Part shown: positions 36,036-43,565 of the stretch, one piece after another
How the letters are laid out: the number at the start of each line of letters is the position of its first letter
Position numbering within the stretch: the stretch's first letter is position 1
Translations under genes and position numbers: made by a program
NCBI RefSeq assembly: GCF_035916875.1
Contig: NZ_JAXUHN010000077.1
Span: 1-64,000, forward strand
Direction of reading: 5' to 3'
From: Methylomicrobium sp035916875
Lineage (GTDB): Bacteria > Pseudomonadota > Gammaproteobacteria > Methylococcales > Methylomonadaceae
DNA length: 64,000 bases
Notes under the pieces: generated by a model
The model's database searches: none
The model's input: only the letters and a program-made list of their open reading frames with translations
Told to the model about the DNA's origin: nothing

Positions 36036-36109
36036 GGTCTATTCCGTTTAAAACTACTTATCCCTATGAAAAACAAATGAGTTTTATTTCGGCAGGGAAG
36101 CAGTGCTAT

Positions 36110-36125
36110 GGGTTAAATTTGACCC
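36110..36125. promoter_or_regulatory. Palindrome 2, possible activator site
   Basis: GGGTTAAATTTGACCC, same pattern as the copy at 36020-36035 and 90 bp from it, with its centre about 174 bp upstream of the predicted RNA start. Two spaced copies suit cooperative binding of a hexameric activator; a mobile-repeat origin is the alternative. Confidence 0.4.
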
Positions 36126-36243
36126 ATAACTACGCCGTTAAGCTTTGCAAGAAGTAAGCTATTTATGGATCGGAAGATAAAGCAACGCACGCGTAGTTGC
36201 GAGCGGTCGGCGACATCTATCAGGGCTTGAAGAAATGACCGCT

Positions 36244-37641
36244 TCAGATGCCGCGATATAAAATGGGGTTGATTGCATGCTTTTTGAGCAGTTTGCCCAG
36301 GGCACGGCGTTCTTTTTGCGCAATGCCGGCGGCCTGTGTGACATTGCCTTTGGCGCTGGAGATCAGCCAGGTCAGATAGCGTTGTTCGAAGTGATCGATC
36401 GCATGGTTCTTGGCTTCGTTGAAAGGCGCGTCGAAGTCGAAATGTTGGCGACGTTCAAATAATTTTCGGCGCTCTTCCGCCTGCTTGTCAGGGCGCGACG
36501 CTTCGCTAAGAATGATGTCCGCATCCTGCGATAGCAAGAAAGATCGGTGCACAAAATTTTCCAGTTCACGGACGTTTCCGGGCCAGTGGTGCGCGATCAT
36601 CCAGGCCAGCGTTTCGGGATGCAGGCGTTTCAACGGTTGTTGGTACTGGCGGCGATATTTTTCGATGAAATGTTCGGCCAGGTACGGAATGTCGCTCTTG
36701 CGTTCCCGGAGCGGCGGTAGTTGCAAATGCAAGAGATTCAGACGAAACAGCAAATCCTGGCGGAACAGGCCTTTGGCGACCAGTTCGGACAAGTTGAGAT
36801 TGCTGGCCGCAATGACTTTGACATCGACCTTCTTACTCGTTTTCGACCCTAACGGTCGAATCATTTTGTCTTCGATGAAGCGCAACAAGGTAACTTGCCC
36901 CTTGGCCGGCAACGCTTCGATTTCATCCAGAAAAAGCGTGCCGCGGTGCGCCTGCTCGGTTAGGCCCTGCTGGCTTTGTTTGGCGTCGGTATAGGCGCCT
37001 TTTTCGTGGCCGAAGAGTTCGTTTTCAAACAGATGATCGGGTATCGCGCCGCAATTCATCGGTACGAATGGATAATCCTTGCGGTTGCCCAGATAATGAA
37101 TTGCCCGCGCGGCGACTTCCTTGCCGCAACCGGTTTCGCCTTCGATCAGCACCGGCGCGTCGCAATGAGATGCTTTCTTGATGAAAGCCAGGGTATTCAG
37201 AAATAACGTCGATTGGCCAATCAGGTTCAAATTCTTCCATGCCGCCGCTTCCAAATCCAGTGAGTTCAAATCGAGTGCCGTGCTTTGTCCAGTCGGCAAC
37301 CGCTGCAAACGGAAATCCAGTTCGAAGGGGCTGCAAGGCCACCGGCAACAATCGCCGCATGCCTGCAGGATCGGGTTAAGTTCAGCGGTCAGTGGCGACG
37401 AATAAATCAGCAGATAAGCGGAATTGGGGGTGGACAGGATAGCCCTGGCGATCTTTTCGATCGGAAAATCGGTTTCGGGTAAAAGCAGAATGATGCGCGT
37501 GCCGTGTTCCTGAAATTTTTGTTGCAGCCAGACGACAGGATCGATGATTGTGAAATCAAAACCCAGCCGTTGCAATATGAGGGTCACGGAGCCCTGATGG
37601 CTTTCTGGTGCCAGAGAAATCAGCTTGACGGTTTTTTGCAT
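36244..37641 (-). CDS. Sigma-54-dependent activator, likely regulator of the eCIS operon
   Basis: 465 aa. Residues 1-130 resemble a degenerate receiver-like domain without an evident phosphorylation pocket. The central AAA+ domain has Walker A GETGCGKE, then NCGAIPDHLFENELFGHEKGAYTDA, Walker B GTLFLDEIEAL and RLNLLHLQLPPLRERKSDIP. The sigma-54 contact loop is GAYTDA in place of GAFTGA, a Gly-to-Asp change. The C-terminus (YLTWLISSAKGNVTQAAGIAQKERRALGKLLKKHAI) is a Fis-type helix-turn-helix. It lies directly upstream of the eCIS operon on the same strand with a sigma-54-like promoter in between. Confidence 0.85.
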   Translation of the reverse strand: MQKTVKLISLAPESHQGSVTLILQRLGFDFTIIDPVVWLQQKFQEHGTRIILLLPETDFPIEKIARAILSTPNSAYLLIYSSPLTAELNPILQACGDCCRWPCSPFELDFRLQRLPTGQSTALDLNSLDLEAAAWKNLNLIGQSTLFLNTLAFIKKASHCDAPVLIEGETGCGKEVAARAIHYLGNRKDYPFVPMNCGAIPDHLFENELFGHEKGAYTDAKQSQQGLTEQAHRGTLFLDEIEALPAKGQVTLLRFIEDKMIRPLGSKTSKKVDVKVIAASNLNLSELVAKGLFRQDLLFRLNLLHLQLPPLRERKSDIPYLAEHFIEKYRRQYQQPLKRLHPETLAWMIAHHWPGNVRELENFVHRSFLLSQDADIILSEASRPDKQAEERRKLFERRQHFDFDAPFNEAKNHAIDHFEQRYLTWLISSAKGNVTQAAGIAQKERRALGKLLKKHAINPILYRGI

Positions 37642-37724
37642 GGGCTAAAACCTTATGGATTTTGGTAAAAATATTATCTAGTGTTTTCATTAAGTCATAC
37701 TTAATTGTAACTTAATTCTATTTT

Positions 37725-37847
37725 GGCGGTCGTGTAGGTCAGGGTGTGCTGGCGCTCCCTGACAAGATGACTTTCAAGTTGTCTAAGATCAGGCGTCTAA
37801 TGCGGCCAGGCCAACCCCGTCGCAATCTATTGTGACGGGCTTTTTTT
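37725..37847 (+). ncRNA. Candidate small RNA with intrinsic terminator
   Basis: Two plus-strand hairpins in series: GTCAGGG (37738-37744) pairs with CCCTGAC (37757-37763), and CCCGTCGCAA (37816-37825) pairs with TTGTGACGGG (37830-37839) with one mismatch, followed by seven T. No gene on this strand ends here, so the terminator has no obvious client except an RNA starting within the gap. The 5' end is a guess; the AT-rich 37690-37725 could hold the promoter. Confidence 0.35.
37816..37847 (+). terminator. Rho-independent terminator without an upstream gene
   Basis: Stem of 10 bp (one mismatch) with a four-base loop followed by TTTTTTT. It lies between divergent genes, so its likely client is a small RNA; it might also block readthrough towards the patatin gene. 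Confidence 0.6.
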
Positions 37848-37875
37848 AAAATGTGTGAATCGTCGTAATGAGATA

Positions 37876-37904
37876 TTGACTTGTAAATTTTGTTAGTCTA
37901 TGTT
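37876..37904 (+). promoter_or_regulatory. Sigma-70-like promoter of the patatin gene
   Basis: TTGACT (37876-37881), 17 bp, then TATGTT (37899-37904). It lies downstream of the terminator and would give a leader of about 180 bases before the ATG at 38092. No other -10/-35 pair in the gap fits as well. Confidence 0.45.
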
Positions 37905-38091
37905 CGGCAGCCTGAACCGCTGATTTTTTTCGGCAGGTTTCTGAAAGTCGCAGGGAGCATGAACGCGAGGCCGCCGGGAATAATGGCGGCCAGATACGGC
38001 GGATCAACTTCATTTTCTCTGTGATGGCATCTCCGCCGGATTTATTGACGGCAGGCATCGCGCCTGTTCATCTAGTCTATTGGGGGGATTC

Positions 38092-40503
38092 ATGCAGCTA
38101 CAGTTCATCAAAAACCTGTTGCCGAGGCTCAAGCAATGCTTGCTTCCGGCGCCGGGCAATCCGTTGCCGTTTTGGGCATGTATTAATGAAGGGATTCTCG
38201 TATTTGGCGCCTGGCTGGCCAAACTGTCCGGAATCTGGCAAAAATATGATTTTTTCTTCGATTTGATAAAGTGCAGCCGGGTCACCTTATTCATTCTGGC
38301 TTTCGCCGCGGTCTTTTTGTTTCTGCCCAACAGCCAGGGGGCTGAATTGACCATTCGTCTCAGCACCAGCCTGGGTCATGCGCTGGTTTTTCTTTTTGGC
38401 GTGTTCTTGTGGGCATTCCAAGCCTGGATCGGGACCCGCAAGGTGCTTGAAATGGTCGAGAAGCGCGTCGATCCGACCGGCGAGCAATTAAGCGGCTGGC
38501 ATTATCTCAGCGCGGCGCTGCAGGAAAAAACATGGCTCGGCCGTCTGACTAAAGGCAAGAATTGCTGCGCGAAGGCGATGGAGTCTGAATCGGGCTGGGT
38601 CGAGCATTGGCCGAGAATTCTAGGCATGTTGGTTTTTTTGGTTTCCCTGTTGGCGTTATGGATGCCTGTCAAGCACGGCCGGATCGCGTTTTTCTCGCCG
38701 CACGGACTCTTGATCGCAGCGGACTTCGGCCTGGCGATTTTGTTTTACGCGCTGACGATGGGCCGGCGTAAATGGATTCAAGCAGTGTGCGCAAAAAAAG
38801 GCATTCGCATCGAGGAGCATTGGGCGCAGTTGGACAACTTGCATGCGTCGTCCGGCGCTTTTACGATCGTTTATGTGCTGGTCCTGTTGATATTGGCTAC
38901 CTTCGCGCCGGTCTGGCTGGGCTTCACTTTCGGCGCCGCCGGCATTGCGGTGCTGGGCTTCGGATCGCTGACCGCCTCCGGCAATTTCATCATCCGCAGC
39001 ATTGTCACCCGCAACAGCCACTTGGATTATGGGGAGGCGACGCAGTTTCCGGTGCTATCGATATTATTCATTGTCGCGGCCGTGTTCAGTTTCTTTAACG
39101 ATAACCACGGGCTTCGCCTGCTGGACCCTATGCCGCAACGGCCCAAACTGGAAGCGTTTGCCGAGCAATGGGCTCAGCGCAATCAGCCCGGGGCAAACCA
39201 GGTCAGGCCGATGATTTTCGTCGCGGCGGCTGGCGGCGGCATTCGCGCATCGCATTGGACCGCGGCAGTGCTGACGTATTTGGCCGACAACAATCCGAAA
39301 TTTGCCGAGTCGGTGTTTGCGATCAGCGGCGTATCCGGAGGCAGCGTCGGGGCGGCATTTTACAGTGCATTGCTGAAACAAAACATCGATTGCGCGAAAG
39401 CCGATGGCAAGGATTGTCTGCAAAGCCGCGCGCGCGATATGCTGTCTCACGATTTCCTGGGACCGACCATTTCCGCGCTGCTCTTTAATGATCTATTGCA
39501 GCGCTTTTTACCTTTCGGCATTTTGCCCGACCGGCAAAAAGCGTTGGAAACCGGGTGGGAGAAAGCCTGGTCGAGGGCGTTCGACGGTAGCGCGGGTATG
39601 GCGGAGCCCTATTCGAGTACCTGGAACAAGCCCGGCGGCGCGAACAAATGGCTGCCCTTACTGCTGCTGAACAATACGCATATGGAAACCGGCAGAAAGA
39701 TGATTACCAGCCCTTTTCCGCTCGATTCAACAACCTTCGCGGACGATGTCGATTTGATCGAGTTGCTTGAGGGGAGCGATATGCCGCTGTCGGTGGCGGC
39801 CGGCAATAGCGCGCGCTTTACTTATGTTAGCCCGCCCGGCACGCTGCCTTATGACGGTGGCTGGTTCGAGATGCGCGAGGATAATGGGCATGTGCTCGAC
39901 GGCGGTTATTTTGAAAACAATGGCGCGATCACGTTGCAAGAGTTGCTGCAAGCACTGGAGACTCTGAAAGGCGGCGATGGGAAATCCTTTTTTGAACGCT
40001 ATGCGATCAAGCCGATCGTCGTGGTGATCACGAATGACAATCAACTGGTTTGCGGCAAAGGCGACGACGGTTTGGTCAAATGTCCTAAGGATGTGTGGAT
40101 AAAGCCGCAACCGGAAGTGGCCGATGCACAGCCGGCGGTAACCGATTTCAACGGTAAATTCACCCGCCTGACCGATAATAATGGCGCGAATGAAACGCTG
40201 GGGCCGATCCTGGGTATTCTGAACTCGCGCGAAGGCCATGGGATAGCCGGCGTGAAGAACCTGATCGCCTGGGTCGATGAGTGCGGCCGCTGGCCGCAGG
40301 GTTGTCATTTATCGGAGAGCGCCAAGCCGGAATTTTTTCATTTCCGTATCGATTTGAACAAGGGCGAGAATCCGCCCGCGCTGGGTTGGGTGCTGTCGAA
40401 AGACAGCGAGAAACTGATTTGGAACAAGATCAAGGCGCCGGATGGAAAAAATGGTTCCCAACATAACCACGACGAGGCGCAGAGATTGTTGGGATTGCTC
40501 TAA
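38092..40503 (+). CDS. Membrane-anchored patatin-like phospholipase
   Basis: 803 aa. The ATG at 38092 is chosen because the run GGGGGG before it makes a ribosome site; an ATG at 38080 would place this run inside the gene. The N-terminal 330 residues contain about six membrane helices. The C-terminal half is a patatin domain: AAAGGGIRASHWTAA (oxyanion glycines), GVSGGS with nucleophile Ser415, and LDGGYFENNGA with Asp603, completing the Ser-Asp dyad. It would hydrolyse acyl-ester lipids at the membrane. It is divergent from the eCIS activator gene. Housekeeping lipid turnover or a link to the injection system are both possible; the membrane domain argues against simple cargo. Confidence 0.8.
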   Translation: MQLQFIKNLLPRLKQCLLPAPGNPLPFWACINEGILVFGAWLAKLSGIWQKYDFFFDLIKCSRVTLFILAFAAVFLFLPNSQGAELTIRLSTSLGHALVFLFGVFLWAFQAWIGTRKVLEMVEKRVDPTGEQLSGWHYLSAALQEKTWLGRLTKGKNCCAKAMESESGWVEHWPRILGMLVFLVSLLALWMPVKHGRIAFFSPHGLLIAADFGLAILFYALTMGRRKWIQAVCAKKGIRIEEHWAQLDNLHASSGAFTIVYVLVLLILATFAPVWLGFTFGAAGIAVLGFGSLTASGNFIIRSIVTRNSHLDYGEATQFPVLSILFIVAAVFSFFNDNHGLRLLDPMPQRPKLEAFAEQWAQRNQPGANQVRPMIFVAAAGGGIRASHWTAAVLTYLADNNPKFAESVFAISGVSGGSVGAAFYSALLKQNIDCAKADGKDCLQSRARDMLSHDFLGPTISALLFNDLLQRFLPFGILPDRQKALETGWEKAWSRAFDGSAGMAEPYSSTWNKPGGANKWLPLLLLNNTHMETGRKMITSPFPLDSTTFADDVDLIELLEGSDMPLSVAAGNSARFTYVSPPGTLPYDGGWFEMREDNGHVLDGGYFENNGAITLQELLQALETLKGGDGKSFFERYAIKPIVVVITNDNQLVCGKGDDGLVKCPKDVWIKPQPEVADAQPAVTDFNGKFTRLTDNNGANETLGPILGILNSREGHGIAGVKNLIAWVDECGRWPQGCHLSESAKPEFFHFRIDLNKGENPPALGWVLSKDSEKLIWNKIKAPDGKNGSQHNHDEAQRLLGLL

Positions 40504-40928
40504 TACCGGTGCCGCGCGATACGAGCCGGTAGTTCTGAGATATTTGCCAAGGAAGGCGATTATCTATGCCGAGCAGTCTGCCGAATTTAATGCGAGAAGA
40601 TCTTCGTGGACAACTCCTACGATTGCCCAAAACGCCGTGGTCTATTTCGGCGAGTAGTCGCGGGATGTCGTTCGACGTTTTGAATGGCGGCCAAGCAGGT
40701 CTACGACAATACGCGGATAAATGAAATAAATGAGGCGCATGGTTGTTCCGGGTTGCCAATCAATCGATTAGACAAGTTGGCTCATGCCCGGTAAAATCTG
40801 GGCTGATATATAAGAATTTTATAAATTCCTCTGATTGTTTCTTCAATGAAGTCAGTTGAAGGGCGATGCTTTAATATCGTCAAAAGTTGCCGCCCTTGTT
40901 TTTTCTGTTTTTTACTTCGCATCTATTC
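40504..40928. other. Intergenic region before the H4MPT cluster
   Basis: 425 bp with no supported gene; small frames have no ribosome site or domain. The AT-rich part at 40805-40835 (GATATATAAGAATTTTATAAATTCC) is the likely promoter area of the nucleotidyltransferase-like gene, though no clear -35 box was found. No terminator with a U-run behind the patatin gene. Confidence 0.4.
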
Positions 40929-41858
40929 ATGTTTTTCCCCAAAGACTTTATCGAAACCGCCGAAGGTCTGTTGTTTGCGGTCGTCAACCCCGGTCTGGAG
41001 CAGGGCAAGGCGTTGTGTTTTTTGCGTTATGTGAAAGACGGCGGGGAGTGGCGCAAGCAGGCGACCGCCGAGGCGAATGCATATTTGCGGCGGCATCATC
41101 CCGATTATCTGCATTATTCGCCTGTGTTGGATGCGTATTTGCATGCGGTTGAAGTCGAGCGGATCGTCAGATGCCACCAGCCGCGGCATCGCTTGCGTCA
41201 TATCATGCAAAGCCATGATCATGATCCGATCGAGCGCGATGTGGTTGCGCTCGGCGTATTGCTGATGCAGCAAGGTGTGGATTTGGATACGGTCGGCATT
41301 ACCGGATCGATACTGGTCGGAGCACAAAAAGACAGTTCGGATATTGATCTGGTCAGCTACGGGCGCGGGTCGTTTCATCATTGCCGTGCCGGCGTGAGGA
41401 CTCTGATCGAACAGAACCACCTGCAAGATCTGGCCGACAGTGATTGGCGGGAATCGTATCAGCGCCGGAACTGTTCGTTGAGTTATGACGAATATGTCCG
41501 GCACGAGAAGCGTAAATTCAACAAGGCTCTGGTGAATGGCCGCAAATTCGACCTGAGTCTGATCGAGCAGGAAGAACCGGGCCGAAAGGCCGTCTATCAA
41601 AAGCTTGGTCCGATTACGCTGATCTGCCGGATCGCGGATGATACGCGTGCGTTCGATTATCCGTCCGTTTATCGAATCGATCATGATTCGATCGCCGCGA
41701 TCGTTTGCTTTACTGCAACTTATGCGGGTCAGGCGTTCAATGGCGAAAGGGTCGAAGTGTCGGGCATGCTCGAACAGAACGCGCAAGGCGTGCAACAGAT
41801 CGTGGTCGGCTCCAGTCGGGAGGCGCACGGCGAACATATTAAGGTGATCGATGCTTAG
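40929..41858 (+). CDS. Nucleotidyltransferase-like protein of the H4MPT cluster
   Basis: 309 aa from ATG 40929; an earlier in-frame ATG (40887) would add a hydrophobic stretch that looks artefactual. Residues 126-140 contain the DNA polymerase-beta-type nucleotidyltransferase motif GSILVG...SSDID (Asp138, Asp140 for metal). A third acidic residue may be in KFDLSLIE (about 195-202). It overlaps the HAD gene by 8 bp and precedes the ribofuranosylaminobenzene-phosphate synthase gene, so a role in making or modifying a C1 cofactor is likely. The substrate is unknown. Confidence 0.6.
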   Translation: MFFPKDFIETAEGLLFAVVNPGLEQGKALCFLRYVKDGGEWRKQATAEANAYLRRHHPDYLHYSPVLDAYLHAVEVERIVRCHQPRHRLRHIMQSHDHDPIERDVVALGVLLMQQGVDLDTVGITGSILVGAQKDSSDIDLVSYGRGSFHHCRAGVRTLIEQNHLQDLADSDWRESYQRRNCSLSYDEYVRHEKRKFNKALVNGRKFDLSLIEQEEPGRKAVYQKLGPITLICRIADDTRAFDYPSVYRIDHDSIAAIVCFTATYAGQAFNGERVEVSGMLEQNAQGVQQIVVGSSREAHGEHIKVIDA

Positions 41859-42513
41859 ATGGGCCGATGTGGCGGCGGTCATCTTCGACATGGACGGCTT
41901 GGTGCTCGATACCGAAAAGACTTACCGGATGGCCTGGCGCGAAGCCGGGCGGGCGATGCATCAAGACTTACCGGATGTATTCCTGGAGGCGTTGTCCGGG
42001 TTGTCGATGGATGCGGTTCTGCGGACGATCGAAGGCTTTTGCGGCCCCGGTTTCGATCCAAGTGAATTCAATCGCTTGAGCGCGGCATGTTGGCGTGATT
42101 ATGTGGCGGCGCGCGGCATCGAGGTCAAGCGCGGCTTCCATTCGCTTCGGGATTATCTGGATCGGGAAGGCATCCCTTATTGTCTCGCGACCAACAGCGC
42201 GGCGGCCAATGCGGAAGAATGCCTGCAATTGGCCGGCCTCGGCGGCGTCTTTTCGACGATTATCACGCGCGACCAAGTCGAACGCGGCAAGCCGGCGCCC
42301 GATATTTTTTTGAAAGCCGCGGCCGCGCTTGGCGTTTCGATCGACCGCTGCATTGTGTTGGAAGACTCGTCCGCCGGCATCGAGGCGGCATTTAATGCGG
42401 GAGCTTTGCCGGTGATGGCGCCGTCGGCCTTGCCGGTGGATGCGGCAACGGTTGCACGCTGCAAGTTCGTGCTGAATGATTTGGGCGAGTTGTTGGGCGT
42501 GATGAACTGCTAG
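41851..42513 (+). CDS. HAD-superfamily phosphatase (beta-phosphoglucomutase-like subclass)
   Basis: 220 aa. HAD motifs are present: motif I FDMDGLVLDTE (Asp13 and Asp15 as nucleophile and acid), motif II CLATNSAA, motif III Lys in RGKPAPDIFLKAA and motif IV VLEDSSAGIEAA. The helical cap between motifs I and II is of the phosphoglucomutase type. Start ATG 41851 overlaps the end of the nucleotidyltransferase-like gene. It lies in the H4MPT cluster, where a phosphatase or phosphomutase for a cofactor precursor would fit; housekeeping sugar-phosphate clearance is the alternative. Confidence 0.8.
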   Translation: MLRWADVAAVIFDMDGLVLDTEKTYRMAWREAGRAMHQDLPDVFLEALSGLSMDAVLRTIEGFCGPGFDPSEFNRLSAACWRDYVAARGIEVKRGFHSLRDYLDREGIPYCLATNSAAANAEECLQLAGLGGVFSTIITRDQVERGKPAPDIFLKAAAALGVSIDRCIVLEDSSAGIEAAFNAGALPVMAPSALPVDAATVARCKFVLNDLGELLGVMNC

Positions 42514-42534
42514 ATCGCCGCTGTCAAACCGATC

Positions 42535-43542
42535 GTGTATAATCGGCCGTTTTTCAAGGCAGTCTTTGACAATAATCCATTGCAATTTCGACATCAGAAA
42601 GTATCGGTGACCGCGCCGGCCCGGCTGCATATGGGGTTTATCGATTTGAGCGGCTCCCTGGGCCGGCATTTCGGCAGCATCGGCGTGGCGCTGAACGAGC
42701 AGGCGACTTGTTTGACGGTTGCAGGCGCGGACCGGCGCAGTATTTCGGGGCCGTCCGTTGTGCGCGCGGAAAAATGTCTGACGATGTTGTGCGAAGCATT
42801 TAACATTCCGGATAACCTCCGAATCAATATCGAAAGCGCGATACCCGAGCATGTCGGTCTGGGGTCGGGCACACAGATGTCGCTCGCGATCGGGGCGGCT
42901 CTGAATGCGTTTTATGATTTGGGTTTGACGATACGCGACATTGCGAAGGTGATGGTCAGGGGACAGCGCTCCGGCATCGGCATCGGTGTGTTCGAGCAGG
43001 GCGGTCTGGTTGTGGACGGCGGGCGCGGCGAACATACGATTACGCCGCCGTTGTTGGCGCGAATGGCGATTCCTGAGGCTTGGCGTTTTATTTTGGTGTT
43101 CGACAAGCGCGGCCAGGGCCTGCACGGTTTGCAGGAGATTCAGGCGTTTCAGGAGCTGCCGCCGTTTCCCCGGCGCGAGGCAGAGCAATTGAGTTATCTG
43201 CTGTTGATGCAAGCGCTGCCGGCGCTAGCCGAGAATGACATCGTCAGGTTTGGAGAAGTGATTACGCGTTTGCAGCGTGCGGTCGGCGAGCATTTCGCGG
43301 CGGTGCAAGGCGGCATTTATACCAGTCCCGAGGTGGCCACGGCGATGCAATGGCTGGCCGAGCAGGGCGCGGTCGCGGTGGGGCAAACCTCCTGGGGGCC
43401 GACCGGGTTTTGCATGGTGAATGGAATCGAGCGGGCGGCTGTTCTGGTCGAGCAGGCCAGGCATAAATTCGCGGCCGGCGATACGTTGACGTTTATCAGT
43501 GCGAGCGCCCGCAACAGCGGCGGCCTGGTTGTCGTGGAATAA
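42535..43542 (+). CDS. mptG: Beta-ribofuranosylaminobenzene 5'-phosphate synthase (GHMP family)
   Basis: 335 aa. Catalyses the first committed step of H4MPT biosynthesis: 4-hydroxybenzoate or 4-aminobenzoate plus phosphoribosyl diphosphate gives the ribofuranosyl-benzene phosphate. The GHMP fold is clear: TAPARLHMGFIDLSGSLGRHFGSIGVALNE near the N-terminus and VGLGSGTQMSLAIGAALN as the phosphate-binding loop (about 104-122), with a C-terminal TSWGPTGFCMVNG. The start is uncertain: GTG 42535 overlaps an extended -10-like TGTGTATAAT, so TTG 42580 or GTG 42607 are possible. Cytoplasmic. Confidence 0.85.
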   Translation: MYNRPFFKAVFDNNPLQFRHQKVSVTAPARLHMGFIDLSGSLGRHFGSIGVALNEQATCLTVAGADRRSISGPSVVRAEKCLTMLCEAFNIPDNLRINIESAIPEHVGLGSGTQMSLAIGAALNAFYDLGLTIRDIAKVMVRGQRSGIGIGVFEQGGLVVDGGRGEHTITPPLLARMAIPEAWRFILVFDKRGQGLHGLQEIQAFQELPPFPRREAEQLSYLLLMQALPALAENDIVRFGEVITRLQRAVGEHFAAVQGGIYTSPEVATAMQWLAEQGAVAVGQTSWGPTGFCMVNGIERAAVLVEQARHKFAAGDTLTFISASARNSGGLVVVE

Positions 43543-43565
43543 TCGATTAGACGGGCTCCGACCGC

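Larger units (their letters stand above)
35920..36243. other. Control region between sigma-54 activator gene and eCIS operon
   Basis: 324 bp without a gene. It holds the sigma-54-like promoter (35953-35968) and two 16-bp palindromes (36020-36035 and 36110-36125), and no gene-like frames. The bases around the two palindromes (also CCGTTTA / CCGTTAA behind each) show that the repeated unit is about 30 bp, so repeat-element origin cannot be excluded. Confidence 0.55.
37642..38091. other. Divergent intergenic region with candidate small RNA and promoter
   Basis: 450 bp between the activator gene and the divergent patatin gene. It holds a possible plus-strand small RNA ending in a terminator hairpin (37816-37847) and a sigma-70-like promoter at 37876-37904. 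No protein-coding frame looks real. Confidence 0.5.

Noticed and set aside
41968..43212. 414-codon minus-strand open frame opposite HAD and mptG
   Set aside because: Antisense to two clear genes, rich in His/Arg/Gln as expected from GC-rich shadow frames, no domain.
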